Shown: piece by piece, positions 35,299 to 43,137 of the stretch | Layout: each line of letters opens with the position of its first letter | Position numbering within the stretch: position 1 is the first letter of the stretch | NCBI RefSeq assembly: GCF_002221595.1 | Contig: NZ_NHMP01000011.1 | Location: 1 to 64,000 of the forward strand | Length of the DNA: 64,000 nt | From: Turicimonas muris | GTDB lineage: Bacteria; Pseudomonadota; Gammaproteobacteria; Burkholderiales; Burkholderiaceae_F | Direction: 5' to 3' | Position numbers and translations under genes: made by a program | Notes under the pieces: model-generated | Seen by the model: the letters and a program-made list of their open reading frames with translations, nothing else | Databases searched by the model: none | Told to the model about the DNA's origin: nothing

Positions 35299-36039
35299 AT
35301 GGCAAAAAATGATACTGTGCTGACTGGCTTTCATGCAGTCAGCGCAAGATTGAAAAAAGATCCTTCAACTATTGAAGCTGTTTACGCCGATCCCAATCGT
35401 CGTGACGCACGCATGAAGCAGATTCTTGAGCAACTGGCAAAAGCCGGTGTGCGTGTCATGAAGGCTGACCACCAAAGATTGGAAGGATTGTCAGGAGGTA
35501 TTCCTCATCAAGGATTGGTGGCTTTAGCAAAGCCTATCGAAAGCGCGATGAGTTTTGATGATCTGATGGACGCAATTAATCCGAAAACTCTTTTGCTGAT
35601 CCTGGACGGCGTTACAGATCCGAGAAATCTCGGTGCGTGTTTAAGAGTTGCGGACGCAACTGGTGTTCAGGCTGTCGTTGTGCCTAAAGATAGATCTGCA
35701 GATTTGACCCCGGCCGCTATCAAAGCAAGTGCCGGGGCGTCAGAAAGCATTCCTCTCGTTAGAGTGACCAACCTTGCCGCCAGTATTGTTGAGTTAAAGG
35801 ATGCCGGTGTTGAAGTGGTTGGTACGGCCGGGGAAGCTACCAAGACAATTTTTGAATTCAATCAGACGGGTCCGTTCGCATGGGTTCTCGGAGCCGAAGG
35901 CGACGGATTGCGCCAGTTGACCAGAAAACGCTGTTCTGACCTTGCTAGTATTCCGATGTTCGGCAGTGTGGAAAGTTTGAACGTTTCCGTTGCTGCCGGA
36001 ATCTGTCTTTATGAGACGGTTCGTCAAAGAACTGCTTAA
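35299..36039 (+). CDS. rlmB: 23S rRNA (Gm2251) 2'-O-methyltransferase
   Basis: 246 residues of the SpoU/TrmH family. The N-terminal substrate-binding domain begins LTGFHAVSARLKKDP. SPOUT motif 1 is LDGVTDPRNLGACLRVADATGV (near 98), motif 2 WVLGAEGDGLRQLTRKRCS (near 194) and motif 3 IPMFGSVESLNVSVAAGICLYE. Position behind rnr supports RlmB over other TrmH-like enzymes. Confidence 0.94.
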   Translation: MAKNDTVLTGFHAVSARLKKDPSTIEAVYADPNRRDARMKQILEQLAKAGVRVMKADHQRLEGLSGGIPHQGLVALAKPIESAMSFDDLMDAINPKTLLLILDGVTDPRNLGACLRVADATGVQAVVVPKDRSADLTPAAIKASAGASESIPLVRVTNLAASIVELKDAGVEVVGTAGEATKTIFEFNQTGPFAWVLGAEGDGLRQLTRKRCSDLASIPMFGSVESLNVSVAAGICLYETVRQRTA

Positions 36040-36123
36040 TTTATTTACAAAACCGCGATTTCAACTTTTTTTATTTAAGTGTAAAAAGGTGTAGAATTTT
36101 GCGTTTTCGAAGTCCTTGTCACA

Positions 36124-36139
36124 CCGGAAGACGCTCCGG
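36124..36139 (+). promoter_or_regulatory. Candidate S6:S18 autoregulatory hairpin in the rpsF leader
   Basis: CCGGA (36124-36128) and TCCGG (36135-36139) form a small hairpin preceded by ACA, 26 bases before the rpsF start. A CCG-containing stem in this position is how the S6:S18 complex represses its own mRNA in many bacteria. Structure only; binding is inferred. Confidence 0.4.
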
Positions 36140-36165
36140 GCGACTAAAAACCATAAGGAGGCTAA

Positions 36166-36588
36166 ATGCGTCATTACGAGATTTGTTTCATCGTTCACCC
36201 GGATCAAAGCGAACAAGTTCCGGCAATGATTGAACGTCATAAGACTTTCGTGGAAAGCCACGGAGGAAAAGTACACCGTGTTGAAGATTGGGGCCGTCGT
36301 CAGTTGGCTTACCCGATCGAAAAGCTTGTTAAAGCTCACTATGTTCTTATGAACATCGAATGCGGTCCAGATGTCCTTGATGAAATCGAAAATGGTTTCC
36401 GTTTTAACGACGCCGTTCTTCGTCACCTCACAGTCAAGATGAAGAAAGCTGAAACAGAACCTTCTCCAATGATGAAGGCTGTTGAAAAAGAAGAGGCTCG
36501 CAAGGCCGCTGCTGCTGAAGCTGCTAAGAAGGCAGAAGAACCAGCCGCTGCTGAACCTGCAGAAAAAGCTGAAGAACTACAGGCCTAA
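36166..36588 (+). CDS. rpsF: Small-subunit ribosomal protein bS6
   Basis: 140 residues beginning [25 protein letters not shown], with the conserved [24 protein letters not shown]. The last ~40 residues are an Ala/Glu/Lys-rich acidic tail, longer than in many bacteria. AAGGAGG precedes the ATG. It is the first gene of rpsF-priB-rpsR-rplI. Confidence 0.97.
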   Translation: MRHYEICFIVHPDQSEQVPAMIERHKTFVESHGGKVHRVEDWGRRQLAYPIEKLVKAHYVLMNIECGPDVLDEIENGFRFNDAVLRHLTVKMKKAETEPSPMMKAVEKEEARKAAAAEAAKKAEEPAAAEPAEKAEELQA

Positions 36589-36602
36589 TTCTGAGGTTCT
36601 AG

Positions 36603-36896
36603 GTGAACGGCTTTCAACTGTCAGCTCAGTTAATCAGCCGAGAGGCTTTGAGATACACCTTGGCCGGTGTTGCGGTCTGTGAATGCGGATTCCAGCATAC
36701 CGGTGTGACTCAAGAAGCTGACAGCGACAGAAAGAACAATTTCAAATTTACCGCAGTTGCGCTGGGCAAGATTGGAGAGGTTCTCAGTAAAGAAGAGCTT
36801 GGTTCTCAGTTAATTCTTCGAGGATTCATCGCTACTTCTTCAGTACGTTCATCTAAGCTAGTTCTACACATTACGGAATACGATAAAGGAGTTTAA
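36603..36896 (+). CDS. priB: Primosomal replication protein N (PriB)
   Basis: 97 residues from a GTG start, one OB fold related to SSB ([26 protein letters not shown]). It helps reload DnaB at stalled forks with PriA. Its position between rpsF and rpsR is diagnostic for beta/gammaproteobacteria. GAGG lies about seven bases upstream. Confidence 0.92.
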   Translation: MNGFQLSAQLISREALRYTLAGVAVCECGFQHTGVTQEADSDRKNNFKFTAVALGKIGEVLSKEELGSQLILRGFIATSSVRSSKLVLHITEYDKGV

Positions 36897-36898
36897 TC

Positions 36899-37171
36899 AT
36901 GGCTTTTGGCGCCAAAGGAAAGGGTAAACCTCGTAACCCTAATCAGCAGAATGCGCTCTTCAAACGCAAAAAATTCTGCCGCTTCACAGTTGATCATGTT
37001 GAACAGATCGACTACAAAGATATCGACACACTTCGTGACTTCATCCAAGAAAACGGCAAGATTATGCCTGCACGTTTGACTGGTACTAAGGCACGTTATC
37101 AACGTCAGCTTGATACAGCAATTAAGCGCGCTCGCTTCCTTGCTCTTCTTGCTTACACTGACAACCAGTAA
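36899..37171 (+). CDS. rpsR: Small-subunit ribosomal protein bS18
   Basis: 90 residues; the conserved core is [41 protein letters not shown], then [18 protein letters not shown]. It starts two bases after priB. Confidence 0.97.
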   Translation: MAFGAKGKGKPRNPNQQNALFKRKKFCRFTVDHVEQIDYKDIDTLRDFIQENGKIMPARLTGTKARYQRQLDTAIKRARFLALLAYTDNQ

Positions 37172-37185
37172 TCGGAGGAAAAAAG

Positions 37186-37635
37186 ATGCAAGTTATTCTT
37201 CTTGAAACAATTCCTCATGTTGGTCAGCTTGGCGACGTCGTCAAAGTTAAAGATGGTTTTGCCCGCAACTACTTGATTCCTACAAAGAAAGCCAAACGTG
37301 CTACACAGGCTGCTTTGGACGAATTTAATGCAAAGCGTGCTGAGCTCGAACGCGCTCAGGCAGAACGTCTTGCTAAGGCTGAAGAATTGAAAGAAAAGAT
37401 CAACGGTATCGTTCTTACAATTGCTTCTAAGGCTGGTGTTGACGGACGTTTGTTCGGTTCTGTTACTAATATGGATGTTGCTGAAGCTCTCGACAAGCTC
37501 GGCCACGAAATCCACAAGAGCCAGGTTCGCACTCCATTGGGCGCAATCAAGGCTATTGGTGAATACACACTCCAGATCGACCTTCATCACGACATCATTG
37601 CTGATGTAGTAGTTAAGGTTGTCGCTGAAGCTTAA
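37186..37635 (+). CDS. rplI: Large-subunit ribosomal protein bL9
   Basis: 149 residues: MQVILLETIPHVGQLGDVVKVKDGFARNYLIP is the N-terminal signature, followed by a long connecting helix and the C-terminal domain (LFGSVTNMDVAEAL). In Betaproteobacteria dnaB normally follows rplI; here an IS element and eight kilobases of accessory genes intervene. Confidence 0.97.
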   Translation: MQVILLETIPHVGQLGDVVKVKDGFARNYLIPTKKAKRATQAALDEFNAKRAELERAQAERLAKAEELKEKINGIVLTIASKAGVDGRLFGSVTNMDVAEALDKLGHEIHKSQVRTPLGAIKAIGEYTLQIDLHHDIIADVVVKVVAEA

Positions 37636-37648
37636 TCCTGAATTCCGG

Positions 37649-37680
37649 ACCTCCTAGGTGATAAATCTAGGAGGTTCTTT
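37649..37680. terminator. Hairpin at the rplI/IS junction
   Basis: CCTCCTAG (from 37650) and CTAGGAGG (to 37674) pair across a 9-nt loop, with TTCTTT following on the plus strand, so it can end rplI transcription. Its loop and 3' arm fall inside the left end of the IS element, so the present hairpin may be partly created by the insertion. Confidence 0.5.
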
Positions 37681-39444
37681 GATTCCTATGGCTTCCAAAG
37701 TTAATCTTATTTTCTTTGGAATTAAGTCCCAATAAAAGAATTGATTGTTTTCTGATTTCCGGCTTGTGACATCTATCACACTCAGGCTTCTTAAGAAGTC
37801 GGGGACATCGTCAGGCAAAAATTTTGCTTTTTCTTCCTGACAGTTTTCTTCTTCTCTTGCCCGGTGGAAACGCATTTTTAAATTCATCAGCAAAATCAAG
37901 CTTAGAAATAGAACAAATACTTTTCCTTCTAAAGCGCTTTCCTGGCAACGCATGCGGCGTCCCGAACATCTCTCTTTGAGGTTATTGAAGTTCTTCTCCA
38001 CGATGTCTCTTTGCCGGTAAATTCTCAAAGCTTCAGCTGCCGAAGATACTGAGCTGGACACCAATACGAATAGCCCTAGTAGTTTTTCATTTTGCTGCCA
38101 CAGTTCTTTGTCGTAAGCCCATCCTAGAGAGCCCTTGATAAAGAACTGTTTACGCAAGTCTGCTTCCGGTTTATTTAAGGGAGATTTAGCTTTAATTTTT
38201 TTCTGCAGTTTTTTCAGCTTTTTCAACAATGTTTCTCTTTCTCCGGCGGCACGGAATGGGTCAAGATAAACATGGATATACAGTGGCTTCCTTTCACGAT
38301 AACCTGTTGAAGGATCGTAGTAAGACCAAGTAGTTGAAGATGTTTTGGCTTGCAGTCCATATTCTTCTAAGAATGTATCCACGCCTCCTAACTGCAATTC
38401 CCTGGCAAAACTGTTAATAACCGATTTGCAGTAATTAAGGTTGGTCTTAGAGCCGCAGATAAATCCAAGATTGTTTTTATAAAGTTGGTCAAGCAAAGAA
38501 GGTGAGCTAAAGGCTCTATCCATGACTAAGCTAACGTTGGAGGTATCCAATTGAGCGGTGTCTACCAACAACTGCCTTAAAGCCAGAGGATCAGAAATTG
38601 AACCTTCCAGAACTTTGTAATACAGGGGTTCTCCGGAATTTTCGGAAACGATCAGACCCAAGTTTAACTGAGGCAGTTCTGGATTTTCTTTGCTGTAACC
38701 ATAGGCAGTTTTTCGGATGGTTTCAGAGTAAGAAGAGATAGAGGTGGTGTCAAAGCTCCAATAAAGAGAATTCTGCTCGGAAGATTTAGAGTGTTGAATC
38801 CTTTTGTGAAGAAATCGCATGACTTCTGGATTTAAGATGCTTTGAAAAACTTCGGAGACTTCCTGAGAGCTCAAGGGAGAGCAAGGCAGCCAAGTGTGAT
38901 GGCTGTAGATCTCAAATTCTGAGGCAACGGCGCCCGGATCGGAGGCAAAGAAAATAGCCAAAGACAGAAGAACTGCCGCACGGTTTTTCCCAAATACATC
39001 CTCAAGATCAGTCAGCAGATGGTTTTGTTGGGCTATTTGCCACAAGACATAGGAGGCTCCGGCAGAAAGTCGAGTGTTCTGATCGAGTTCATCAAAGAAA
39101 GCCTGACGTTGTTGAGCCATGGGCTCAAGAGGTGGAAGCACCGCAATATTTGGACCGGCAAGACGTATTGTTCTTCCAGATAAGGTGGCCTTGCAGTCCT
39201 TTAAAGCAGGAAACTGACTTAAGAATTTCTTTCCTAGCTCTACTGAGTCATCATCAAAAATTCTTCCTACCGTTTTCTGGAATTGTTTCTGGCAAGTGGA
39301 GCCTTCCCATTTATTTCTGTAGAAAATCGCGTATCTAATCCCATGATTGTTCTTAATAAAAATGGGTGAGATAACTCCTGACTTAATGAAATAGTTTTCT
39401 TGAGCCGAAGGATCAAAATTTGTTTGAGAAGTATCGGTTTTCAT
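37654..39444 (-). CDS. IS1634-like DDE transposase (IS4 superfamily)
   Basis: 596 residues, intact. The DDE positions are visible: first Asp in WSFDTTSIS near 231, second in LVMDRAFSS near 308, and Glu in YRQRDIVEKNFNNLK near 482. The last matches the YREK-type motif of IS4/IS1634 enzymes. The stop codon lies inside the left inverted repeat. No frameshift is seen, so the element may be active. Confidence 0.88.
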   Translation of the reverse strand: MKTDTSQTNFDPSAQENYFIKSGVISPIFIKNNHGIRYAIFYRNKWEGSTCQKQFQKTVGRIFDDDSVELGKKFLSQFPALKDCKATLSGRTIRLAGPNIAVLPPLEPMAQQRQAFFDELDQNTRLSAGASYVLWQIAQQNHLLTDLEDVFGKNRAAVLLSLAIFFASDPGAVASEFEIYSHHTWLPCSPLSSQEVSEVFQSILNPEVMRFLHKRIQHSKSSEQNSLYWSFDTTSISSYSETIRKTAYGYSKENPELPQLNLGLIVSENSGEPLYYKVLEGSISDPLALRQLLVDTAQLDTSNVSLVMDRAFSSPSLLDQLYKNNLGFICGSKTNLNYCKSVINSFARELQLGGVDTFLEEYGLQAKTSSTTWSYYDPSTGYRERKPLYIHVYLDPFRAAGERETLLKKLKKLQKKIKAKSPLNKPEADLRKQFFIKGSLGWAYDKELWQQNEKLLGLFVLVSSSVSSAAEALRIYRQRDIVEKNFNNLKERCSGRRMRCQESALEGKVFVLFLSLILLMNLKMRFHRAREEENCQEEKAKFLPDDVPDFLRSLSVIDVTSRKSENNQFFYWDLIPKKIRLTLEAIGIKEPPRFIT

Positions 39445-39463
39445 AGGAGATAATTATCACCTA
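37655..39463 (-). mobile_element. IS1634-like insertion sequence, about 1.8 kb
   Basis: Bounded by TAGGTGATAA (37655-37664) and its exact inverse TTATCACCTA (39454-39463), enclosing one transposase gene. The match weakens beyond ten bases, so the true termini could extend slightly further. No clear target duplication is visible. It sits directly behind rplI. Confidence 0.75.
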
Positions 39464-39971
39464 TGAAATATAAAAAAGCTGATTCGTAACTCAAAAAGAG
39501 CACTAAATCAGCAAGTTATTAAGAAAAAGCAAGAAATTGTTAAATATGCACCTAGATTAACGGGAATTCAGGGTTTACGCTGAGAGGTCTTTTTTAATAA
39601 CTCTATCTCTGAGAACCGAGAGATATTTCTTTTCGCTATATTTTGTGTGACCAAAATAGTTGGCGGCCGACGGATAACAAACACCCATTGGGTGAAACTT
39701 TCAACCTGCTGAATCTATATCTTTAATTTCAAAAATTTCTGTACAAAGAATTTTACTCAGCAGCTTTTCCTTTCTTCAGTTCTGAACTCTAGGCCTCGAT
39801 TTGAGGATCGATAGTATTCTTCTTTTCGATTTCTTCCTTATCCTTTTCTCGTTGCAACATTACACGAACAAGGATGCAAGAAATTATTACGAATTTGGTG
39901 CCGGGATTTGTGGGAAATTCTGTTCTGAGGGCTTTTTCTTGGAAATTGCCCAGCGGAAGGAAAGGTGAATC
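39464..39971. other. AT-rich intergenic region between IS element and trkH
   Basis: 508 bp without a convincing gene. It holds a terminator-like hairpin at 39604-39625 (7-bp stem, then TTTCTTTT) and the trkH ribosome binding region. A GCTGATT/AATCAGC inverted repeat lies just beyond the IS. A GCTGAGAGG string near 39580 recalls a thiamine-pyrophosphate riboswitch, but the rest of that motif is missing. Confidence 0.5.
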
Positions 39972-41819
39972 ATGAATTCGAAACTTAGCCAGTTGGAAAA
40001 GAACATAAAGCGTTCTTTGTGGCGCCATTCTCATGAGCAGATTTCTAAGTTCCACGATCCGTCTTTCATTCTTAAAGCGATCAGAATAAGCTGCATTGCC
40101 ATAACTATTTTTTTCTGCATCGGAGCGCTTGTCGGGATAGCGTCGTTATACGGCTTGAACACGACCGCCAAGGATGTGAACCGAATTCTCATTTGTCTTC
40201 ATATATGTTTGGCTTGGTTCAGCTTCATTGTTGTTCTGGCTCTTATTTTCGACTTTAAACGGTACTTTATAAAAAGCGGATGGCTGAGAATTGCAGTCAA
40301 TGTTTTGGTTCTTGTGTGCTTAATTGCTTTCCTGATTCCTGATAGTAAGAATCACATTCTGGAGTACCTGCAAAGCGAAGATTTTTTGACCTTTACGCTT
40401 ATCAGCTATTCCATTATTTTCTTAAGCGCCAAGTGCCTGGAATTAGCTGACAGAAAGAAGACCAATCCCTCCTTGCTTTTAGCAAGCAGTTTCTTATTTG
40501 TAATACTGATTGGTTCATTCTTGTTCATGCTGCCCAAAAGCACAACCGCTCCTATCAGCTATACAGACGCATTTTTTATTGCAACGAGTGCCGTCTGTGT
40601 TACAGGGCTTTCTCCGCTTGATATTTCAACCATGTTCACACCATTTGGATGGTTGATTCTTTCAATTCTGATTCAGGTTGGCGGATTAGGGCTTATTGCG
40701 TTTACCAGCGTATTCTCTATTTTCTACTCCGGCTCGGCTTCTATTTACAACCAACTGCTGATAAGAGACGCGATTTATTCAAAATCCATGGATGCCGTTC
40801 TGCCGACTGTGCTGTATATGCTTGGATTCACCTTAGTGATAGAAAGCCTTGGAGCATTTGCAATTTACATGTCGGTGCCTTCCGAACTTTTTGCGTCCCC
40901 GCATGATCGATTGATTTTTTCGATCTTTCATTCCATGTCCGCTTTCTGCAATGCGGGATTTTCCACTATCAAAGATGGCCTAAGCAACCCAGCTCTAATG
41001 TTGGGATCTCAGAGCTTTTATTTAGAGATTTCATTTCTGATGTTTTTAGGCTCTATAGGTTTTCCGATTTTGATTAACTATAAAGACAAGCTAGTTGGAA
41101 AAATTAAAGGAACCATCTGGAAAGACAAAAGATTCGAATCAAAGGTTAGAGTCGATTTGAATACCAGACTTGTATTGATTTCGTCATTGGTATTAGTAGC
41201 GTTAGGAACCATTTTCTTTTTTATCTTTGAATATAACGGCACCTTAAAAGGAATGGACTTTTCTACTAAAGTCATCCAATCTCTATTTAATGCCATTTTG
41301 CCGAGAACCACAGGATTTGCTTCCGTCAATCCGGCTGAATTTGCTGTTCCGACTGTTTTGATGGTTTGCCTTTTAATGTGGGTGGGCGGCTCCTCCCAGT
41401 CAATGGCCGGCGGCGTGAAAGTGAATACATTGGCTGTTATTTTACTGAGCCTGAAGGCAACGATTACGGGTCATAAAGAACCTTCCGCCTTTAATCGCAC
41501 AATTTCCGCTTCCGCTGTAAACAGAGCCTACAGCGTGGCTGTCATTTCGACTTTATTGGTTTTTTTCTTTACTTTTGTACTTCTGTTTTTAGAACCGCAG
41601 ATGAGTTTTAAAGACATTATTTTTGAAGTGATGTCTGCATTGTTTACGGTAGGCTCATCAATGGGAATTACCGCTGAACTGTCTTCTGCCTCTAAATATA
41701 CTCTTTGTATGGCCATGTTCTTAGGCCGAGTCGGATTGCTGTCAATTCTTATGGGATTTTTAGGAGCACAGAAAGAAATAGACAGTACGTATCCGACAGA
41801 AAACGTTATTATTAGCTAA
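39972..41819 (+). CDS. TrkH/KtrB-family potassium uptake channel subunit
   Basis: 615 residues. Four pore-loop motifs surround conserved filter glycines: TSAVCVTGLS near 208, SAFCNAGFS near 320, LPRTTGFAS near 445 and FTVGSSMGIT near 560. The first ~150 residues add extra hydrophobic helices before the core, as in the long TrkH variants. It pairs with the RCK-domain regulator 10 bases downstream. K+ uptake is expected; Na+ coupling cannot be told. Confidence 0.9.
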   Translation: MNSKLSQLEKNIKRSLWRHSHEQISKFHDPSFILKAIRISCIAITIFFCIGALVGIASLYGLNTTAKDVNRILICLHICLAWFSFIVVLALIFDFKRYFIKSGWLRIAVNVLVLVCLIAFLIPDSKNHILEYLQSEDFLTFTLISYSIIFLSAKCLELADRKKTNPSLLLASSFLFVILIGSFLFMLPKSTTAPISYTDAFFIATSAVCVTGLSPLDISTMFTPFGWLILSILIQVGGLGLIAFTSVFSIFYSGSASIYNQLLIRDAIYSKSMDAVLPTVLYMLGFTLVIESLGAFAIYMSVPSELFASPHDRLIFSIFHSMSAFCNAGFSTIKDGLSNPALMLGSQSFYLEISFLMFLGSIGFPILINYKDKLVGKIKGTIWKDKRFESKVRVDLNTRLVLISSLVLVALGTIFFFIFEYNGTLKGMDFSTKVIQSLFNAILPRTTGFASVNPAEFAVPTVLMVCLLMWVGGSSQSMAGGVKVNTLAVILLSLKATITGHKEPSAFNRTISASAVNRAYSVAVISTLLVFFFTFVLLFLEPQMSFKDIIFEVMSALFTVGSSMGITAELSSASKYTLCMAMFLGRVGLLSILMGFLGAQKEIDSTYPTENVIIS

Positions 41820-41829
41820 GGAGAAGGTT

Positions 41830-42546
41830 ATGCGTTATTTAGTAATTGGCTTGGGAACTTATGGGAGAAATCTCGCCATAAATCTGACTCTCTTGGGAAA
41901 TGAAGTTATTGGCGTGGATAACAAACAAAATAATCTGGAAGCAGTTAAAGACAAATTGAGTTCTGTCTACATGATGGACTGCTCGGAGAAGAACTCCTTG
42001 AATATGCTTCCGTTGAAAAATATCGATATAGCCATTGTGGCGATCGGAGAGGATTTCCGTTCAAGTCTGCGGGCGGTCGCTCTTTTGAAAGAGGGCGGAG
42101 TCAAGAGAATCTTTGCTCGCGCGATTGATGACCTACATCAATCCATTCTGGAGGCTTTTTCTATAGACAGGATTCTGACGCCTGAAAAACGGGCGGCTGA
42201 AGATTTATCAAACGAGCTGAACTTTCATTCACAGGTAACTTCTCTTAGCGTTACGCCGGAGTATTTGGTCTCAAAGCTGGAAGTTCCCAAGAAATTTGTC
42301 GGGTTCCCGTATAGGAATTTCAATCTTGCCAGATTCGGTCTTATTCTGATTTCTGCCACTAGGAAAAAAGTATCGAAGAACCTCTTGGGTTTAGTGACGG
42401 AAGAAGAGATTTTGCTTGATATTGAGCGAAAAGCTCAGGAAGAGACGGCAGAGGTCGGTGACTGTATTGTGGTAGTAGGTACAAAAGACAATTTCATCGA
42501 TTTTGCTAAAAAAGTAGCCGATGAGACAACAGTCTTTTCTGTATGA
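41830..42546 (+). CDS. TrkA/KtrA-type RCK regulatory subunit
   Basis: 238 residues: RCK_N Rossmann domain (VIGLGTYGRNLAINLTLLGNEVIGVDNK, nucleotide-binding GxGxxG) followed by an RCK_C domain from about 140. A single-unit RCK of this size is KtrA-like rather than the duplicated E. coli TrkA. It gates the upstream channel in response to nucleotides. Confidence 0.9.
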   Translation: MRYLVIGLGTYGRNLAINLTLLGNEVIGVDNKQNNLEAVKDKLSSVYMMDCSEKNSLNMLPLKNIDIAIVAIGEDFRSSLRAVALLKEGGVKRIFARAIDDLHQSILEAFSIDRILTPEKRAAEDLSNELNFHSQVTSLSVTPEYLVSKLEVPKKFVGFPYRNFNLARFGLILISATRKKVSKNLLGLVTEEEILLDIERKAQEETAEVGDCIVVVGTKDNFIDFAKKVADETTVFSV

Positions 42547-42551
42547 AAAGA

Positions 42552-42574
42552 GTAAGCCTTCTAAGAAGGCTTAC
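42552..42574. terminator. Bidirectional terminator between trkA-like and dmsB-like genes
   Basis: Perfect 10-bp stem GTAAGCCTTC/GAAGGCTTAC with a 3-nt loop, five bases after trkA. The minus side continues TCTTTTC; the plus side CCTGTTGTT. Confidence 0.75.
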
Positions 42575-42592
42575 CCTGTTGTTAGGAAGCTA

Positions 42593-43135
42593 TTAGTTCA
42601 GAGGAACTATGACAAGATGAGGTTCGGTCTGTGAATTGGCCGGATATCCAAAATATTTATTGGCCCACTCAAATCCCGCAACAACCGCTTCAGGATATTT
42701 CTTCTTGAGTTCAGTAATAGGGCCGAACTGAAGAGCACCTTGCGTACAAGCTTGTACGCAAGCTGGTTGTTTACCGGCGGCCAGAAGCTTGATGCAGCCG
42801 TCACACTTAAAGACTTTTTTGCTTGCTGGATCAAAGACCGGTGCTTTAAAGGGACAAGCAGCAATACAGGCTTGGCAGCCAATGCATTTTGCATGATCTT
42901 GAACGACCAGTCCGTCAGGCTCTTGTGTGTAGGCTTTAACTGGACAGGCTGGTACGCAGGCTGGTTTTTCGCAATGATTACATGCAACACTTAACCACAT
43001 CATTTGGTTGGGAGTTTCTTTGACTTGTCTGAGCCAGACTCCATCCGGTGTTTTCTGTTGTTCTTTACATGCGATTACACATGCTCTGCAGCCGTTGCAG
43101 CGGCGTGCATCAAATACAAAACCTAATTTTTTCAT
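42593..43135 (-). CDS. DmsB-like four-cluster Fe-S subunit
   Basis: 180 residues, four [4Fe-4S] motifs: CNGCRACVIACKEQQ near 14, CNHCEKPACVPACPVKA near 53, CIGCQACIAACPFKAP near 86, and CDGCIKLL with CVQACTQGAL near 113-135. It begins two bases after the catalytic subunit. No membrane anchor gene follows; a terminator and the convergent trk genes come next. Confidence 0.9.
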   Translation of the reverse strand: MKKLGFVFDARRCNGCRACVIACKEQQKTPDGVWLRQVKETPNQMMWLSVACNHCEKPACVPACPVKAYTQEPDGLVVQDHAKCIGCQACIAACPFKAPVFDPASKKVFKCDGCIKLLAAGKQPACVQACTQGALQFGPITELKKKYPEAVVAGFEWANKYFGYPANSQTEPHLVIVPLN

Positions 43136-43137
43136 GA

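Noticed and set aside
39560-39720. Thiamine-pyrophosphate riboswitch-like strings (ACGGGA..., GCTGAGAGG, later CAACCTG) before trkH
   Set aside because: The 3' half (CTGG-TAAT-CCAGC segment) and closing stem are missing and the spacing is far too long; downstream genes are potassium transporters, not thiamine genes.
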